NCBI GenBank assembly: GCA_033060915.1
Contig: CM065378.1
Coordinates: 56,407,001-56,471,000 of the forward strand
Direction of reading: 5' to 3'
Length of the DNA: 64,000 nt
Source: Euryodendron excelsum
Lineage: Eukaryota; Streptophyta; Magnoliopsida; Ericales; Pentaphylacaceae
A program made the position numbers and the translations under genes. Below, piece after piece: positions 24,630 through 35,859 of the stretch. The notes under the pieces are model-generated. The model did no database searches. It had not been told where the DNA came from and worked only from the letters and a program-made list of their open reading frames with translations. Numbering within the stretch: position 1 is the first letter of the stretch; every line of letters begins with the position of its first letter.

Positions 24630-25072
24630 TGTGGCTCAAAATAAGCAGACCCAATATAATAGGTCAGACCCAGCTCACTAATACCTAGAAGTAAGCCCTA
24701 ACAATGGTAATTACAGCCCAAATTCACCAAGGACCAAGTCGGTCTAGCATACGCGAGTCCAATCCTAAAAGGACTAGGACAATATCCAAAAGTGATTGAC
24801 TCCTAAAAGGAGACAGAGTTCATTTCCTAATGGGATTATGGTATTCGGAAGCCTATAAATACCCCATACCTCTAAGGTGTAAGATTCACTAGAGCTAAAG
24901 CTAGAGTTTTTTATTCAATTCATTGTGATTAAGCTTGTTAACTTAATAATCGGAGTACTATCAATCTAAAGAGAATTGACGCATTCTTACTATCTTCTTC
25001 TCTTGCAGATTGTTCGTGCTCATCAATTTGATTTGGGAGTTCAACTAGGCATTTCTAAAAATCTCACCTACA
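24630..25072 (+). repeat. 5' LTR of the gag-only element
   Basis: It starts TGTGGCTCAAAATAAGC and ends CACCTACA, two bases before the primer site. It carries a TATA box, GCCTATAAATACCCC (24851-24865), placing the transcript start near 24890. Its sequence is alignable throughout with 38698-39183. Confidence 0.85.
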
Positions 25073-25074
25073 AT

Positions 25075-25092
25075 TGGCACTGTCTGTGAGAA
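25075..25092 (+). other. Primer binding site, gypsy (Tat-like) type
   Basis: TGGCACTGTCTGTGAGAA resembles the TGGCGCCGTCTGTGGGAA primer-site motif common in plant Tat-branch gypsy elements. It lies two bases after the LTR and 14 before the gag start codon. Confidence 0.6.
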
Positions 25093-25105
25093 GGTCTACA
25101 CAACG

Positions 25106-26350
25106 ATGAGTACCAACTTTCTTAGAGGAGAAGTTGAGCCCACAGATAGGGAGCTTGTAAACAGCCATGATGTTCGTAGCCATGACGACACTTGCCTGTC
25201 AAGTCATCACAATGATTCAACACGAACTCCAAGAGGTCATCTGATTAGATCGGAGATACGTGTCCCTGGAGGTAATCAACAGGCAAGACAGGAGGGACTA
25301 CGACATGTTCCACAATATGTCAGAAATTTGAATCGCCGAAGGAGCGATCATAGGAACTTGAATCCTTCACCCTCTAGTGGACGTTTGCCTAGTAATTTGT
25401 CGCTATGGGCAACAGAGAGGGAACTCCGGCAATGGAATGAAGAAATCACCCACATTAAGTCAATGGTTGAAGCTATAAGGGAGGCGATTGCTAGAAGAGA
25501 TGGACAAGTCCTCGGCCGATCTCCAAATCATGGTAGAAGGAGGAGAACGAATTCAAAAAACACAACCCCCCCCCCCTGCCACATGTTTGACTGTGAGTCA
25601 TGCTTCCAATACTAGGCACTACACGGACCAACAAGAATATCGGTAACATGGGAGAAATCGAACACCAGTAAGAGATCCGGCAAGAGTCGATCCAGAGCAA
25701 CAAGATTGGGACCGATGGTTGAATGAGCAGCTAGATAATAAAGACAAGCACTATAAAGGATGAACATCCTATGATATTGCCAGAAGAGCACTTGACCGGA
25801 TCACGTCTACTTCCTTTACAGAGGAGATTGAGGCCTGTCGACCTCCAAAGAAGTTTACGCCGCTAAAGTTTACTACCTATGATGGGAAATCTGATCTTAT
25901 TGGTCATGTTCAGCACTACAAATAGATGATGGTACTGTGGAGCAGAGCTGAGTCCTTAATGTGCCAAGTTTTTCTATCAAGCCTAGGAAAGGTGGTCCTA
26001 CAATGGTTCGGCAAGCTGTCATCCAGATTAGTTTCAAACTGGAGACCACTTCTTGAGCTATCCACCAACCAATTCATAACAAACAGCAAGCAGCCTAAGG
26101 AGGTGGACTACTTGTTGACCTTACAGAAGAAGGATGATGAGGGATTACGAGTGTATGCAAGGCACTACTGGTAGGCTTACAATGAAATCGAGGATTACAA
26201 CGAGCAGTTGCCTATTGTACAGTTCAAGATCGGCCTGCCGAGGGGGTACCGGCTAAGGCAATCCCACATGAAAAAATGAGACACTCGAATACAGGACCTG
26301 ATGCTAAGGATTAAACAGTATGCAAAGGTGGAGAAAGATATAGCTTAGCC
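25106..26350 (+). pseudogene. Gag of the non-autonomous gypsy element, broken
   Basis: The frame opens at 25106 (MSTNFLRGEVEPTDRELVNS) just after the primer site and stays open for 169 codons through a basic, Arg-rich region to a run of C residues (25567-25576) where the frame is lost. The conserved gag core continues in other frames: a block at about 25840-26000 (KFTPLKFTTYDGKSD), then VDYLLTLQKKDDEGLRVYAR at about 26102-26160, then YNEIEDYN...VQFKIGLPRGYR near 26170-26250. In-frame stops include 25924 and 26172. In an intact copy this would be the particle protein. No zinc knuckle or pol domain follows before the nested insertion. Confidence 0.7.
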
Positions 26351-26816
26351 GATACAGGAAAGATCGGCAAGTAAACTGAGAAGCACGCCATCTTCTGAGA
26401 AGCACCTTCAGCCTCAGTAGCCTTCACCAATTTTCTCCTTTTCTTCGCCTTCTAAGGCACCATGGGCTCAACCAAATCCACCACTATGGGAGTAGTAGGG
26501 ACTGTGATGGCAGGAGACGACATAGACAAAGAAGCACCAGTAGCAAAAGCAACATCAGCAGTGGTGGTGGATACAGTTGCTCCATCCCCCTTCCTCTTTT
26601 TTGTGCTGATCTACTTAAGGACAACAGCTAGATTGCAGGGTTGTGGATGCTCCATGCCACCTCGAATAGCAGGAAGTTGCAACAGGACTATTAGAAAGTA
26701 ACCGAGTTGGTACTAGCCTCTTTCTACCTTCTGGGTGGCAATCACACCAGCCGGTACTCCGTTAGTTATCGAGAAGGACTGGTATCAGATTGGGTAACCC
26801 AGCAATATGTGAGTAG

Positions 26817-28546
26817 TGTTGACCTAAGGGGTGATCTCCATTGATAGTCATTGATTTTGATGATCACAAAACCTAGTCATTATGATTTAACATGTTTAAT
26901 TTAAGTGTGCAGCTTAGTTTAAATGGTTCAGATTTATGAGCAATCATGAACTGTGAAATATCACAGATAATCTTGCCAGCACTTCATAAGAGTGCCAACA
27001 CCATAAAAGGTATATGAGCAGGTTGTGAGAAATAGAGAAAATTCTATCTCAACCAGATTGAAGACACTAAAGACACTTGCATATGGATATGGGTGGTGAT
27101 ATCTATGGCAAACTCATTTGTAATGAAGACCTTCGATCCTCATTTTCTATTCCACTAAAAGAATTATGTAAGCTTGAACATGTCAATCTTAAAAGTATTG
27201 TGAAAGGAGCACAAACAAGAAGTATGTCGAGATTGATACCAATGGAGAAGATTGGTAACACTTGACAAAATGAAAAGACTTCACCACACAAGCAGATTGT
27301 TAACTTCAAATTATTTGATGAACCAAGAACTGAAAAATAGTATAAAGCACTTAAGAAGTTCTCAAAGCTATGACGAAAATCTGTAGAGCCAAGACATGTT
27401 TACACCATCGAAGACTGATTGACAAAAGGGATAGATTAAGGTTTGTGGAAAGCACCAGCAACTGCAGCAGAGAACTAGATTGCCGACACTAACCAAGATT
27501 GCTGACAATCTTGACTAGAGGCAAATGAAAAAATAAGACACAGAGAGAGGTTGACAGTACAAGTTGAATATTGCTGACAACAGTATGGAAGAACAAGTCT
27601 CAAAGAAGCAAAGATAAAGGTTGGAAACACGAAGTGAAGTTTATAAACATCATTGTTGAAGAAAAATGTCAAATATAGTGGCAAGTCGAGATTGGCAACA
27701 CCGGAAAAATGATTGCTGATAATATTACATTGCAAAATACTTGGAGCCTGATTGGCAGCACCAGTAGAAGATTGTTGACAATCTTGGTAGGAAACGGGAA
27801 TTCAAAAATAAGCTCCAACGGTCAAAATTTTCAAAACTGTCTTAGCCGTTTACGCATTTAATGCACCACCAATGACTCTAAGGGCTATTTCGTATGAGAG
27901 ACTATAAATATATGATTTCAAACTCATTTATGGGTAAGAGACAAGGAACTTAAAGTGCAAAAATCTAAAAGTCCTAAAACCTCCTCCTTGCTCTACAACT
28001 GTCATCATCTGAGAGGAATCATTGAGCTGTAACTTGCATTATTTTCACTTCTGAGAGTGACACTGATTATCTTGTAACCTCATTACTTCCAAAAAGGTTA
28101 TTATAACCCCTGAAAGCTTGAGTGTAGCTTGACAACACTTTGTAAAATCGAGAACTTGGTTGAAGCTTCTCGGTTGTAAGGATTTGGTATAAATCCTTAG
28201 ATGTAGTAGTGAGCTGGGTACTAGAAGAAACTAGTAGTTGTGTAAGGAGAAGATTACATAGTAGAACACCCTCAAGAGGATCGAGGAAGAGAGGACGTAG
28301 GCAAGGATTAAGTTGAACCTTTGTAAATCTCTTATTCTCTACTTTCTACTGATCATGTGTGTGTGGATGTTTACTACTGAATGATTGGGCATGTTTTTCT
28401 TATTTGTAGGCAATCTTAGTTCGCATTTGCCTCATCTATTGTTTGTTGTAGTCTAAACTAGGATTGATTTTGGTTTACCAAAAAATCCAATAATTTCTAA
28501 AGATCCCAATCCACCCCCCCCCCTTGGGATTATCTTTGACCCAACA
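26817..28546 (+). repeat. 5' LTR of the Sirevirus-like element
   Basis: It starts TGTTGACCTAAGGGG and ends CCCAACA, directly before the primer site. The end section has a C run of 10 (28514-28523). The small open frames inside (27077-27265 and 36126-36308 in the partner LTR) are homologous LTR sequence, not genes. Confidence 0.9.
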
Positions 28547-28548
28547 AT

Positions 28549-28560
28549 TGGTATTAGAGC
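28549..28560 (+). other. Primer binding site, initiator tRNA-Met
   Basis: TGGTATTAGAGC differs by one base from the consensus and lies two bases after the LTR end. Confidence 0.85.
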
Positions 28561-28602
28561 CTAGTACTCACATATATAGGCTTTACATCCTTAAGTAAGA
28601 TC

Positions 28603-30036
28603 TATGGCCAACATAGCTAAAACATCCTTAGCAGAAGGTTAGTCCATAAACAGACCTCCCTTGTTTAATGGCACGATCTATAATTACTGAAAAAACATAA
28701 TGAAAATTTACATTCAATCTGTGGATTATGAACTGTGGAGAGTCATTATGAATGGACCTAGAATTTCCACTAAAAAAATTGAATCTGGTGAAATCGCCAA
28801 ACCTGAAGATCAATGGGATGCTAATGACTTTAGAATTATGCAAACTAATGCATAAGCTATGAATGTGTTGTGTTGTGCATTTGATCCCATTGAATTTAAT
28901 AGAATTTCAACTTATGACACTACTAAAGAGATTTGGGACATGCTAGAATTTACTCATGAAGGAACAAATCAGGTAAAAGAATCTGAATTCAATCTTCTTG
29001 TACATAAGTATGAGATGTTTAAGATAAAATCTGAGGAATCAATTACTGAAATGTTTACTAGGTTTACTGATATTATAAATGGATTAAAATCCCTTGAAAA
29101 GATTTATTCTAACAGTGAACAGGTAAGGAAGATCCTTAGATCCCTACACAGGAGTTGGGAAGCTAAAGTGATAGCAATAGAGGAGGCTAAGAATCTCAAT
29201 ACATTGCCTCTAGAAGAACTGATGGGTCACTTATGATCTATGAGCTAACTCAAAGACAAAACGCACTAGAGAATGAGGAGAAAAAGAAGAAAATATTCGC
29301 CTTCAAATTTGCCTCAAATGAACCAAACAGTGATGAAGAAAAGAATGAGGATTTAGCTCTCGTTACCAAAAAGTTCAAGAGGTTCGTAAGAAAGAAATGG
29401 AGGAAGGCAAAAAGATTGAAGCTAAAGGAGATCCAAGCAAAGGAGATTCTACCATAATCTATTTTGAATGCAAGAAATCAGGACATGTCAAGTCTGAATA
29501 TCCTCTGTTCAAGAAGAGAAGAAAAAGAAGCAAGGATGTTGCAGCAATGGTAGCAACCTTGAGTGGCAGTGAAAAATCAAGCTCAGATGATGATTCTAAC
29601 ACAGAAGAAGTAGCAAACCTCTGTCTGATAACCCAAGAAGAAGAAAATAAGGTATCTAATTCTGCCTATACTCTAGATGAACTTCAAGATGCCTTTTATG
29701 ATTTAATGGATGAAGTAGAAAAATTGGGAGCCAACAACTGTTTTCTAAAGAAAATGATTTATACTTTGACTAAAGAAAATGAAATGTTAATCTCTGAAAA
29801 TAATTCTTTGACAAAAAAGATTAGAGATTTAGAAAACTCTCTTGAAAAGTTTGTAAGAGGGAAAGAAAACCTTAACTCAATTCTAGCAAATTGGAAATGC
29901 ACCTTTGATAAAAGAAGAATTGGTTACAATCTGTTTATGATAAAGAAGTCATACAAAAATTTCTTTGCTCAACCAAATGCCTTTTATAACAGATGCTTTT
30001 ACTATCAAAAATTTGGTTATTGTGTTAGTCAGTGTT
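28603..30036 (+). pseudogene. Sirevirus-like gag, with stops and lost zinc-knuckle residues
   Basis: The frame begins ATGGCCAACATAGCTAAAAC at 28603 but soon meets stops (near 28638 and 28687, then 28853). The best block, 28859-29236, reads MNVLCCAFDPIEFNRISTYD then EIWDMLEFTHEGTNQVKESE and EMFTRFTDIINGLKSL, the UBN2-type copia Gag core. It stops at 29234 and continues in other frames to a basic stretch and a coiled-coil-like C-terminus ending at 30036. The CCHC knuckle (about 29463-29500) reads YFECKKSGHVKSEYP: two of its four metal ligands have become tyrosine. The product would have been the nucleocapsid precursor. Confidence 0.85.
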
Positions 30037-30159
30037 GATTACAAAAAACATCCTTAAGAGACAATAAGATGAAATGGATGCCAAAGAAAATTGTTAACAC
30101 TAACTCTACTGGACCTAATATAAAGTGGGTACCAAAGATCAAAACTTGAAATTTGCTTT

Positions 30160-33100
30160 GTGTAGGTCTACCTAAGATCTCATTTGAGGAAGGAAGTATG
30201 GTATTTGGACAATGGCTGTTCAAGGCATATGACTGGGGATGAAAGTCGTTTCTCTTCACTAACACCCAAAGATAGAGGAATGGTAACCTTTGGTGACAAT
30301 AGCAAGGGTAAAATTATTGGGATTGGTAGCATTGGTATAAAATCCTCTACTATAATTGAAAATATCCTTCTAGTTAAAGGCCTTAAACATAACTTATTGA
30401 GCATCAGTCATATCTGTGACAAAGGCTTCAAGGTAATTTTTGAGTCTTCAAAATGCTCTGTGGTAAATATTATTGATGGCTATACTGCTTTTGATAGGAA
30501 TAAGACAGGGTAACATATATGTTTTCTATTTGAATGATCTATCTACATCCAATTTAAAATGTTTATCTATTGTAAATAAACCTGATGCATGGTTATGGCG
30601 TAAAAGGTTAGGACACACCAGTATGAGCACAATTTCTAAAGCTGCAAAACATGACATGGTGGTTGGCCGACCCAAAATCAGGTTTGAAAAAGATAAAATA
30701 CGTGATGCACGTCAAAAAGGTAAGTAGATTAGAGAATCTTTCAAATCAAAAACAGAAATTTCAACCATAAGACCTCTTCAATTACTATATATAAACTTAT
30801 TTAGACCTACCAAAACTCTTAGTCTTGGAGAAAAACAGTATGCTTTTGTAATTGTGGATGATTATTCTAGATTTACTTGGACTTACTTTCTTGCTCACAA
30901 AGATGAAACTATATCTATGTTTGTCAAGTTTTGCAAAAGAGTTTAAAATGAAAAAGTTTTTGCCATATCTACTATTAGAACAGACCATGGAGGAGAATTT
31001 GATTGCTTCCAATTCAAAATTTTCTGTAATGAAAATGATTTTGAGCATAATTTTTCTACTCCTAGAACTCCCTAGCAAAATGGTGTTGTTGAAAGGAAAA
31101 ATAGGAATTCAAAAGAAATGGCAAGAACTTTGCTTTGTGAAAATGCTCTACCTAAATATTTTTGGGTTGAGGCAATGAATATTACCTGTTATGTTCGTAA
31201 CAAAATTCTTATTAGAAGGCACCTAAAAAAGACACCTTATGAGCTTTGCAAAGGGAGAAAACTAGCTATTTCTTACTTCCATGTTTTCGATTGCAAATGT
31301 TTTATTTTGAACAATAACAAAGATAATCTAGGAAAATCTGATGCAAAGTCTGACGAAAGATTTTTTCTTGGTTATTCTATGCATAGTAAAGCTTTTAGAG
31401 TTTTCAACAAAAAAATTTTGGTAGTTGAAGAATCCATTCATGTTACATTTAATGAAACTAACTCTCCTGCAAGTAGAAATGATGTAGCAGATGAACTAGG
31501 TCCAAGTGCTAGTAATGTAAATGAAGTGCCAACACTTGGAGCAATAGTACTAGTAAAAAGTAGAGAAGCTGAATTTAAAGAAAAAGAACCAAGACCAACC
31601 ATATCTCAACAGCAAATAAAAGTGAATGAGGGACTACCAAAAGAATGGAAATTTGTACAACACCACCCTCAAGATCAAATTCTTGGTGATCCATCAAAAG
31701 GAGTAAGGACCAGATCTTCCATCAGAAATCTGTGTGCACACTCTACCTTATTATCATAAATAGAGCCAAAAATATTTCAAGAAGCAAAGAAAGATGAATA
31801 CTGGATCAATGCTATGTAAGAAGAACTAAATCAGTTTGAAATAAGCAAAGTATGGAACCTAGTGCCCAGACCTGAAGGATATCCAATTGTAGGCACCAAA
31901 TAAGTTTTCAGAAATAAGGTGGATGAAGCTAGTACTGTCATCAGAAATAAAGTAAGGTTAGTTGCTCAAGGCTACAGTCAAGAGAAAGGTATTGACTATG
32001 ATGAAACTTTTGCACCTGTTGCTTGATTAGAAGCAATTAGGATGCTACTTGCTTTTGCATGCTTTAAAAACTTTAAACTTTATCAAATGGATGTCAAAAG
32101 TACTTTCCTAAATGGTGTTATAAATGAAGAAGTGTATGTTAAGCAATTACTAGGTTTTGAAAATGATAAGTTTCCATATCATGCTTTTAGATTGTCCAAA
32201 GCATTGTATGGTTTAAAATACCTAGAGCTTGGTATGAAAGACTAAGTAGTTTTTTGTTGAAAAATGATTTCACAAGGGGCAAAGTTGACACCACTTTGTT
32301 TATCAAAAACAAAAATTTTGACATGCTTATTGTAGAAATATATGTAGATGATATTATTTTTTAATCTACTAATGATAATTTATGCAAGGAGTTTGCTAAG
32401 AGCATGCAGGGAGAATTTGAGATGAGCATAATGGGAGAGCTAACATTCTTTCTTGGACTACAAATCAAGCAATCAAGAGATGGAATCTTCATAAGCCAAA
32501 TCCAAGTATATCAAGGATCTGCTTAAAAGATTTAATTTTAAAGATCTAAAATATATCAGTACACCTATGAATGTGTCAACCAAATTGGAGGTAGATGATG
32601 CAGGTAAGTTTGTTGGTACAAAACTATTTAGAAGCATGATAGGATCTTTGCTATATTTAACTGCAAGTCGACTTAACATCATGTTTAGTGTGTGTATGTG
32701 TGCAAGATTTTAAGCTAATCCTAAAAAGTCACACCTCACTGTTGTAAAAAGAATTTTTAGATACTTGAAACAAACCTGTAAGCTTGGTATATGGCACCCA
32801 TATGGTACATCATTTGAACTTGTTGAATACACTGATGCAGATTATGCTAAAAGTAGAACTGATCGAAAGAGCACCAGTGGTGCATTTCAATTTCTTGAAA
32901 ACATGATTGTGTCATGATCCAACAAGAAACAGAATTTAATGGCTCTTTCAACTGTAGAAGCTGAGCACATAGCTGTTGGTAGTTGCTGTGCTTAGGTTAT
33001 GTGGATTAAACACCAACTTGAAGACTATGGACTTACTTATGACCATATCCCTGTCAGATGTGACAAAACTAGTACAATAAATCTGACCAAGAACCTTATT

Positions 33101-33287
33101 CAACACTTCAGAACCAAACACATTGAGATTAGGCACCATTTTATTAGAGATCATACACAAAAAAGGTGATGTCAATCTAGAGTTTGTCAGCACTAATCAT
33201 CAGTTGGCTGACATTTTTACCAAACCTTTGAATGAAGATAGATTTTGCATGATTCGAAGAGAACTTGGTATGTACAATCCTGTTTGA
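30160..33287 (+). pseudogene. Sirevirus-like pol (PR, IN, RT, RNase H) with many stops
   Basis: Protease (30184-30513) contains WYLDNGCSRHMTGDE; the catalytic Asp is kept but the usual DSG reads DNG. The pre-integrase zinc motif is damaged: RDARQKGK stands where CDACQKGK is usual. The integrase core has DDYSRFTW, RTDHGGEF and VVERKN (about 30855-31100), so the D,D,E residues survive around stops; its C-terminal part is open to 31759. RT shows [31 protein letters not shown] and IYVDDI (32338-32355), followed directly by a stop. RNase H keeps EYTDADYA, DRKSTSGA and ALSTVEAE and ends with GMYNPV before 33287. At least eight internal stops make it inactive. Confidence 0.9.
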
Positions 33288-33787
33288 TAAATGTTGTGCG
33301 TTATTATTTATTTATCTTATATGGATTTCTTTCACAATTGAGTTATCTTAATTTAAGTATTGTTTGAGGATGCATAAGTGTTGCCAATATTGGCTAGTGC
33401 CGTCAATCACTGAACTCATGTTGAAAATTTCATATGATCACTACACACTAACAGCACCAATAAAAAGTGCCAACACTTACTGTATACTTAAAACTATCAG
33501 GTCTCTGCTTACTAATACTTAAAGCCCTAGATTGTTGACCCACTTCGACATTTTAGTTTTTCCAGTTTTAACGATAATCGTTCCCTCCACTTTTCAAATT
33601 CTCAAAACCACTTTCCATACTTCGATTCAAACCTCATTCCAACCAAAACTTCTCAAGAAGCACTTGTAGCAGCAAAAATCGAAGGATGACAGAGATTTCT
33701 AAGGATCCAAGCGCTGAACAAATAATAACTACTGCTCTCGCCACTGATCAAAGAACGAAGAGGAAAATTAGAAAAGAAAAGGAATAA

Positions 33788-34600
33788 TTGAGCAAAATGA
33801 GAGAGGTATCGAAGAAAAGAAGAAGGGATGACCAAGGAAAGGTTGTGGAAGAAGAAGTATATGACCCCGATGTTCTAAAGAATGATCCCTATTTCAATCG
33901 GGTCTTACTAAAGGAAAGGTACGAAACTTCTTTCTGTACCAAAAAAGTTATAAAGGGTAGATTTGTTGATTTTGACTTCTTTGAGGGGATGGGGATTAAT
34001 TTTCGAGATAAATTTTCTTACCTGGGGTGGTTAGAAATGACTAGCTTGAAAGAAAAAGTTTACCCAAAACTGGTGAGGCATTTTTATACCAATCTTAAGT
34101 CATCCACTAGTAACCTTAATAGATTGACTAGTTTTGTGAAAGGGGTAAAGATTAAACTCAGTGGAAAAGTTTTAGAAAACATCTTCGGTCTTCCTATAGC
34201 TGACATTGAGAATCGACCTAAGAATTCAAAGGAGGTATTCTCTATGATTTTGGGGAAGGAGTTACAAAGCAAGAAAAGAAAAACCATAACCTCTAATAAG
34301 TTGTCTCTGGAACTCAAAATAGTTCATCACTTCCTTAATCACTGCCTAGCTCCAAGGAGTGGCAGACTCGATTACATTTCTGAGACTGAGTTGCTTCTAC
34401 TGTGGTGTTATGCTAATAAAGACAAGAGATCTCACATGACTATTATCCGTTTGGACAAAATGAGAACAGCTTCCACTCACAAGGCTAGTGGCTTACCATA
34501 TAGTATGGCTCTTACTAGGATTTTCAAGCATTTTGGTGTTAAGCTTACAGGAGAAAATGGAGAAGCTGTGAAGGAAAGACTAGATAGGATAAATGAGTAA
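33788..34600 (+). CDS. Env-like/'putative plant transposon protein' frame of the Sirevirus
   Basis: A 270-codon frame stays open 500 bp after RNase H. Its N-terminus is basic (SKKRRRDDQGK), a possible nuclear signal. The body contains GINFRDKFSYLGWLEMTSLK, YPKLVRHFYTNLKSS, VKGVKIKLSGKVLENIFGLP and a C-terminal helical part. Blocks of the form 'YP.LVR.FY.NL ... V.G..I.L....I...LG.P' are known from plant transposon-associated proteins and from the env-like slot of Sireviruses. I see no signal peptide or membrane helix, so an envelope role is doubtful. An earlier Met context around 33685 is cut by stops near 33784, so 33788 or the Met two codons on is the first usable start. Whether it is expressed is unknown. 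Confidence 0.6.
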   Translation: MSKMREVSKKRRRDDQGKVVEEEVYDPDVLKNDPYFNRVLLKERYETSFCTKKVIKGRFVDFDFFEGMGINFRDKFSYLGWLEMTSLKEKVYPKLVRHFYTNLKSSTSNLNRLTSFVKGVKIKLSGKVLENIFGLPIADIENRPKNSKEVFSMILGKELQSKKRKTITSNKLSLELKIVHHFLNHCLAPRSGRLDYISETELLLLWCYANKDKRSHMTIIRLDKMRTASTHKASGLPYSMALTRIFKHFGVKLTGENGEAVKERLDRINE

Positions 34601-34644
34601 ACGTTGAAAAGTATGAGGTGTGAAAAGAATACTGAGACAAATCA

Positions 34645-35258
34645 ATGGTTAAAAAGAAGGACAATCACCCCTTTACTGCCTCATCATCACAGGCAAAACC
34701 AGAGGAACCTGAAGATTTTTATTTTGAAACCAAAACGGTTGGGCTAATGCATCAATTTCATTCCAAACTTGGCACATGCCTAATTGTGGTTGAGACTTTG
34801 GAGACAAAGGTGGGACAACTGTCCCAGGAAGTGAAAAATATCAAGATGGAAATCAAAGAGGCTATTCTAAAAGCCTTGAAGGAAGACAAGGCTGCCTCTA
34901 AATCTGAAGAAGAAAAATCTAAACAAGGGGTGTTTGGTAAAAAGGAATCTGAAGAAGAAGTTCCTACAGAAAGGGAACTCAATGAGGAAGAACTAGAAAA
35001 AGGATAGGGCCAGAAAGCAGCAGTAGCAGACCAAGGATCAGAAAAGGAACTGCAGAGTTGGAGAAAGAACCAGATGAGGAGAAAGTGGTTGAAGACCCAG
35101 TTGCTGAGCAGCCTGAAAAGAGTGACACAGACAAGCAACAAGTAGCACCTGAGGCTTCTGAAGTCCTAGATAAAGGGAAAGCACCTGCTGCAAGTGCTAA
35201 CCCTTCTGCACCTCCTTCCTCTTGTTCTCCTCCCTCCAAACCCAGATACAAGCAATGA
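34645..35258 (+). pseudogene. Second env-like/coiled-coil frame, interrupted
   Basis: The first frame (34645-35007) starts MVKKKDNHPFTASSSQAKPE, carries a heptad-like helix (VETLETKVGQLSQEVKNIKM) and then a lysine/glutamate-rich stretch. It ends in a stop at 35005. A related acidic, Ser/Pro-rich frame continues at 35058-35258 in another frame. Together with 33788-34600 this probably was one long protein: the stop at 34598 and a short gap separate them. Highly charged C-terminal parts like this are usual in Sirevirus env-like products. No membrane anchor is visible. Confidence 0.5.
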
Positions 35259-35633
35259 GTTCGAAAGAAAGTGTCTTTATGTCCTATCAGCAAACCTTAT
35301 CGCCTTAGAGATCGACCTAGCAAAGGAGTCTCTAACACCTTTGATGACCCTTTCATTCTGTGACCCTACATTACATTTTAGTTTTTGTGAACAATTAAAA
35401 CTTTAGTTTATTTTGTCTCTGTTTTGGATATTGCTGGCCACTTTGGACCATTTTGTTGAACAATTTCTTTAAACTTTCATGCACTCTTTATACTAGTGTT
35501 GTTACTGCTTCATTGTTTTATCTCTATTTTGTTACTGTTGTTTGAATGCTTGCTTCCTTTACATAACTTCCTTTCTATTTTAACATTTTTTTATATTGTA
35601 TCTATTAATTATATTTAAACCTTTTTGATTTTT

Positions 35634-35859
35634 TAACAAAAAGGGGGGAGAACAAGTATTGTATTGATTGGATTGATTGTCTACTGTATTGCCTTGTGAC
35701 TTGAGATTTGCCCAGTACAGTAAGCTAAATTGATGTCTAGAATCTATTCCTCAAATAAAAGGGAGGATCTCATATTAAGAGGGAGGACAATGAATTTCAC
35801 TTTTCATATTTGTCTTATGATTATAAAGAAGGTTTTGTCATCATCACAAAGGGAGAGAT
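35634..35859 (+). other. Polypurine tracts before the 3' LTR
   Basis: AAAAAGGGGGGAGAACAAG (35639-35657) is a strong internal tract and AAAGGGAGAGA (35848-35858) sits directly against the LTR start TGTTGACC. The second is the expected plus-strand primer; more than one tract is a known Sirevirus habit. The intervening GGGAGGATCTC and GAGGGAGGACAAT (35760-35790) are further purine-rich pieces. Confidence 0.7.
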
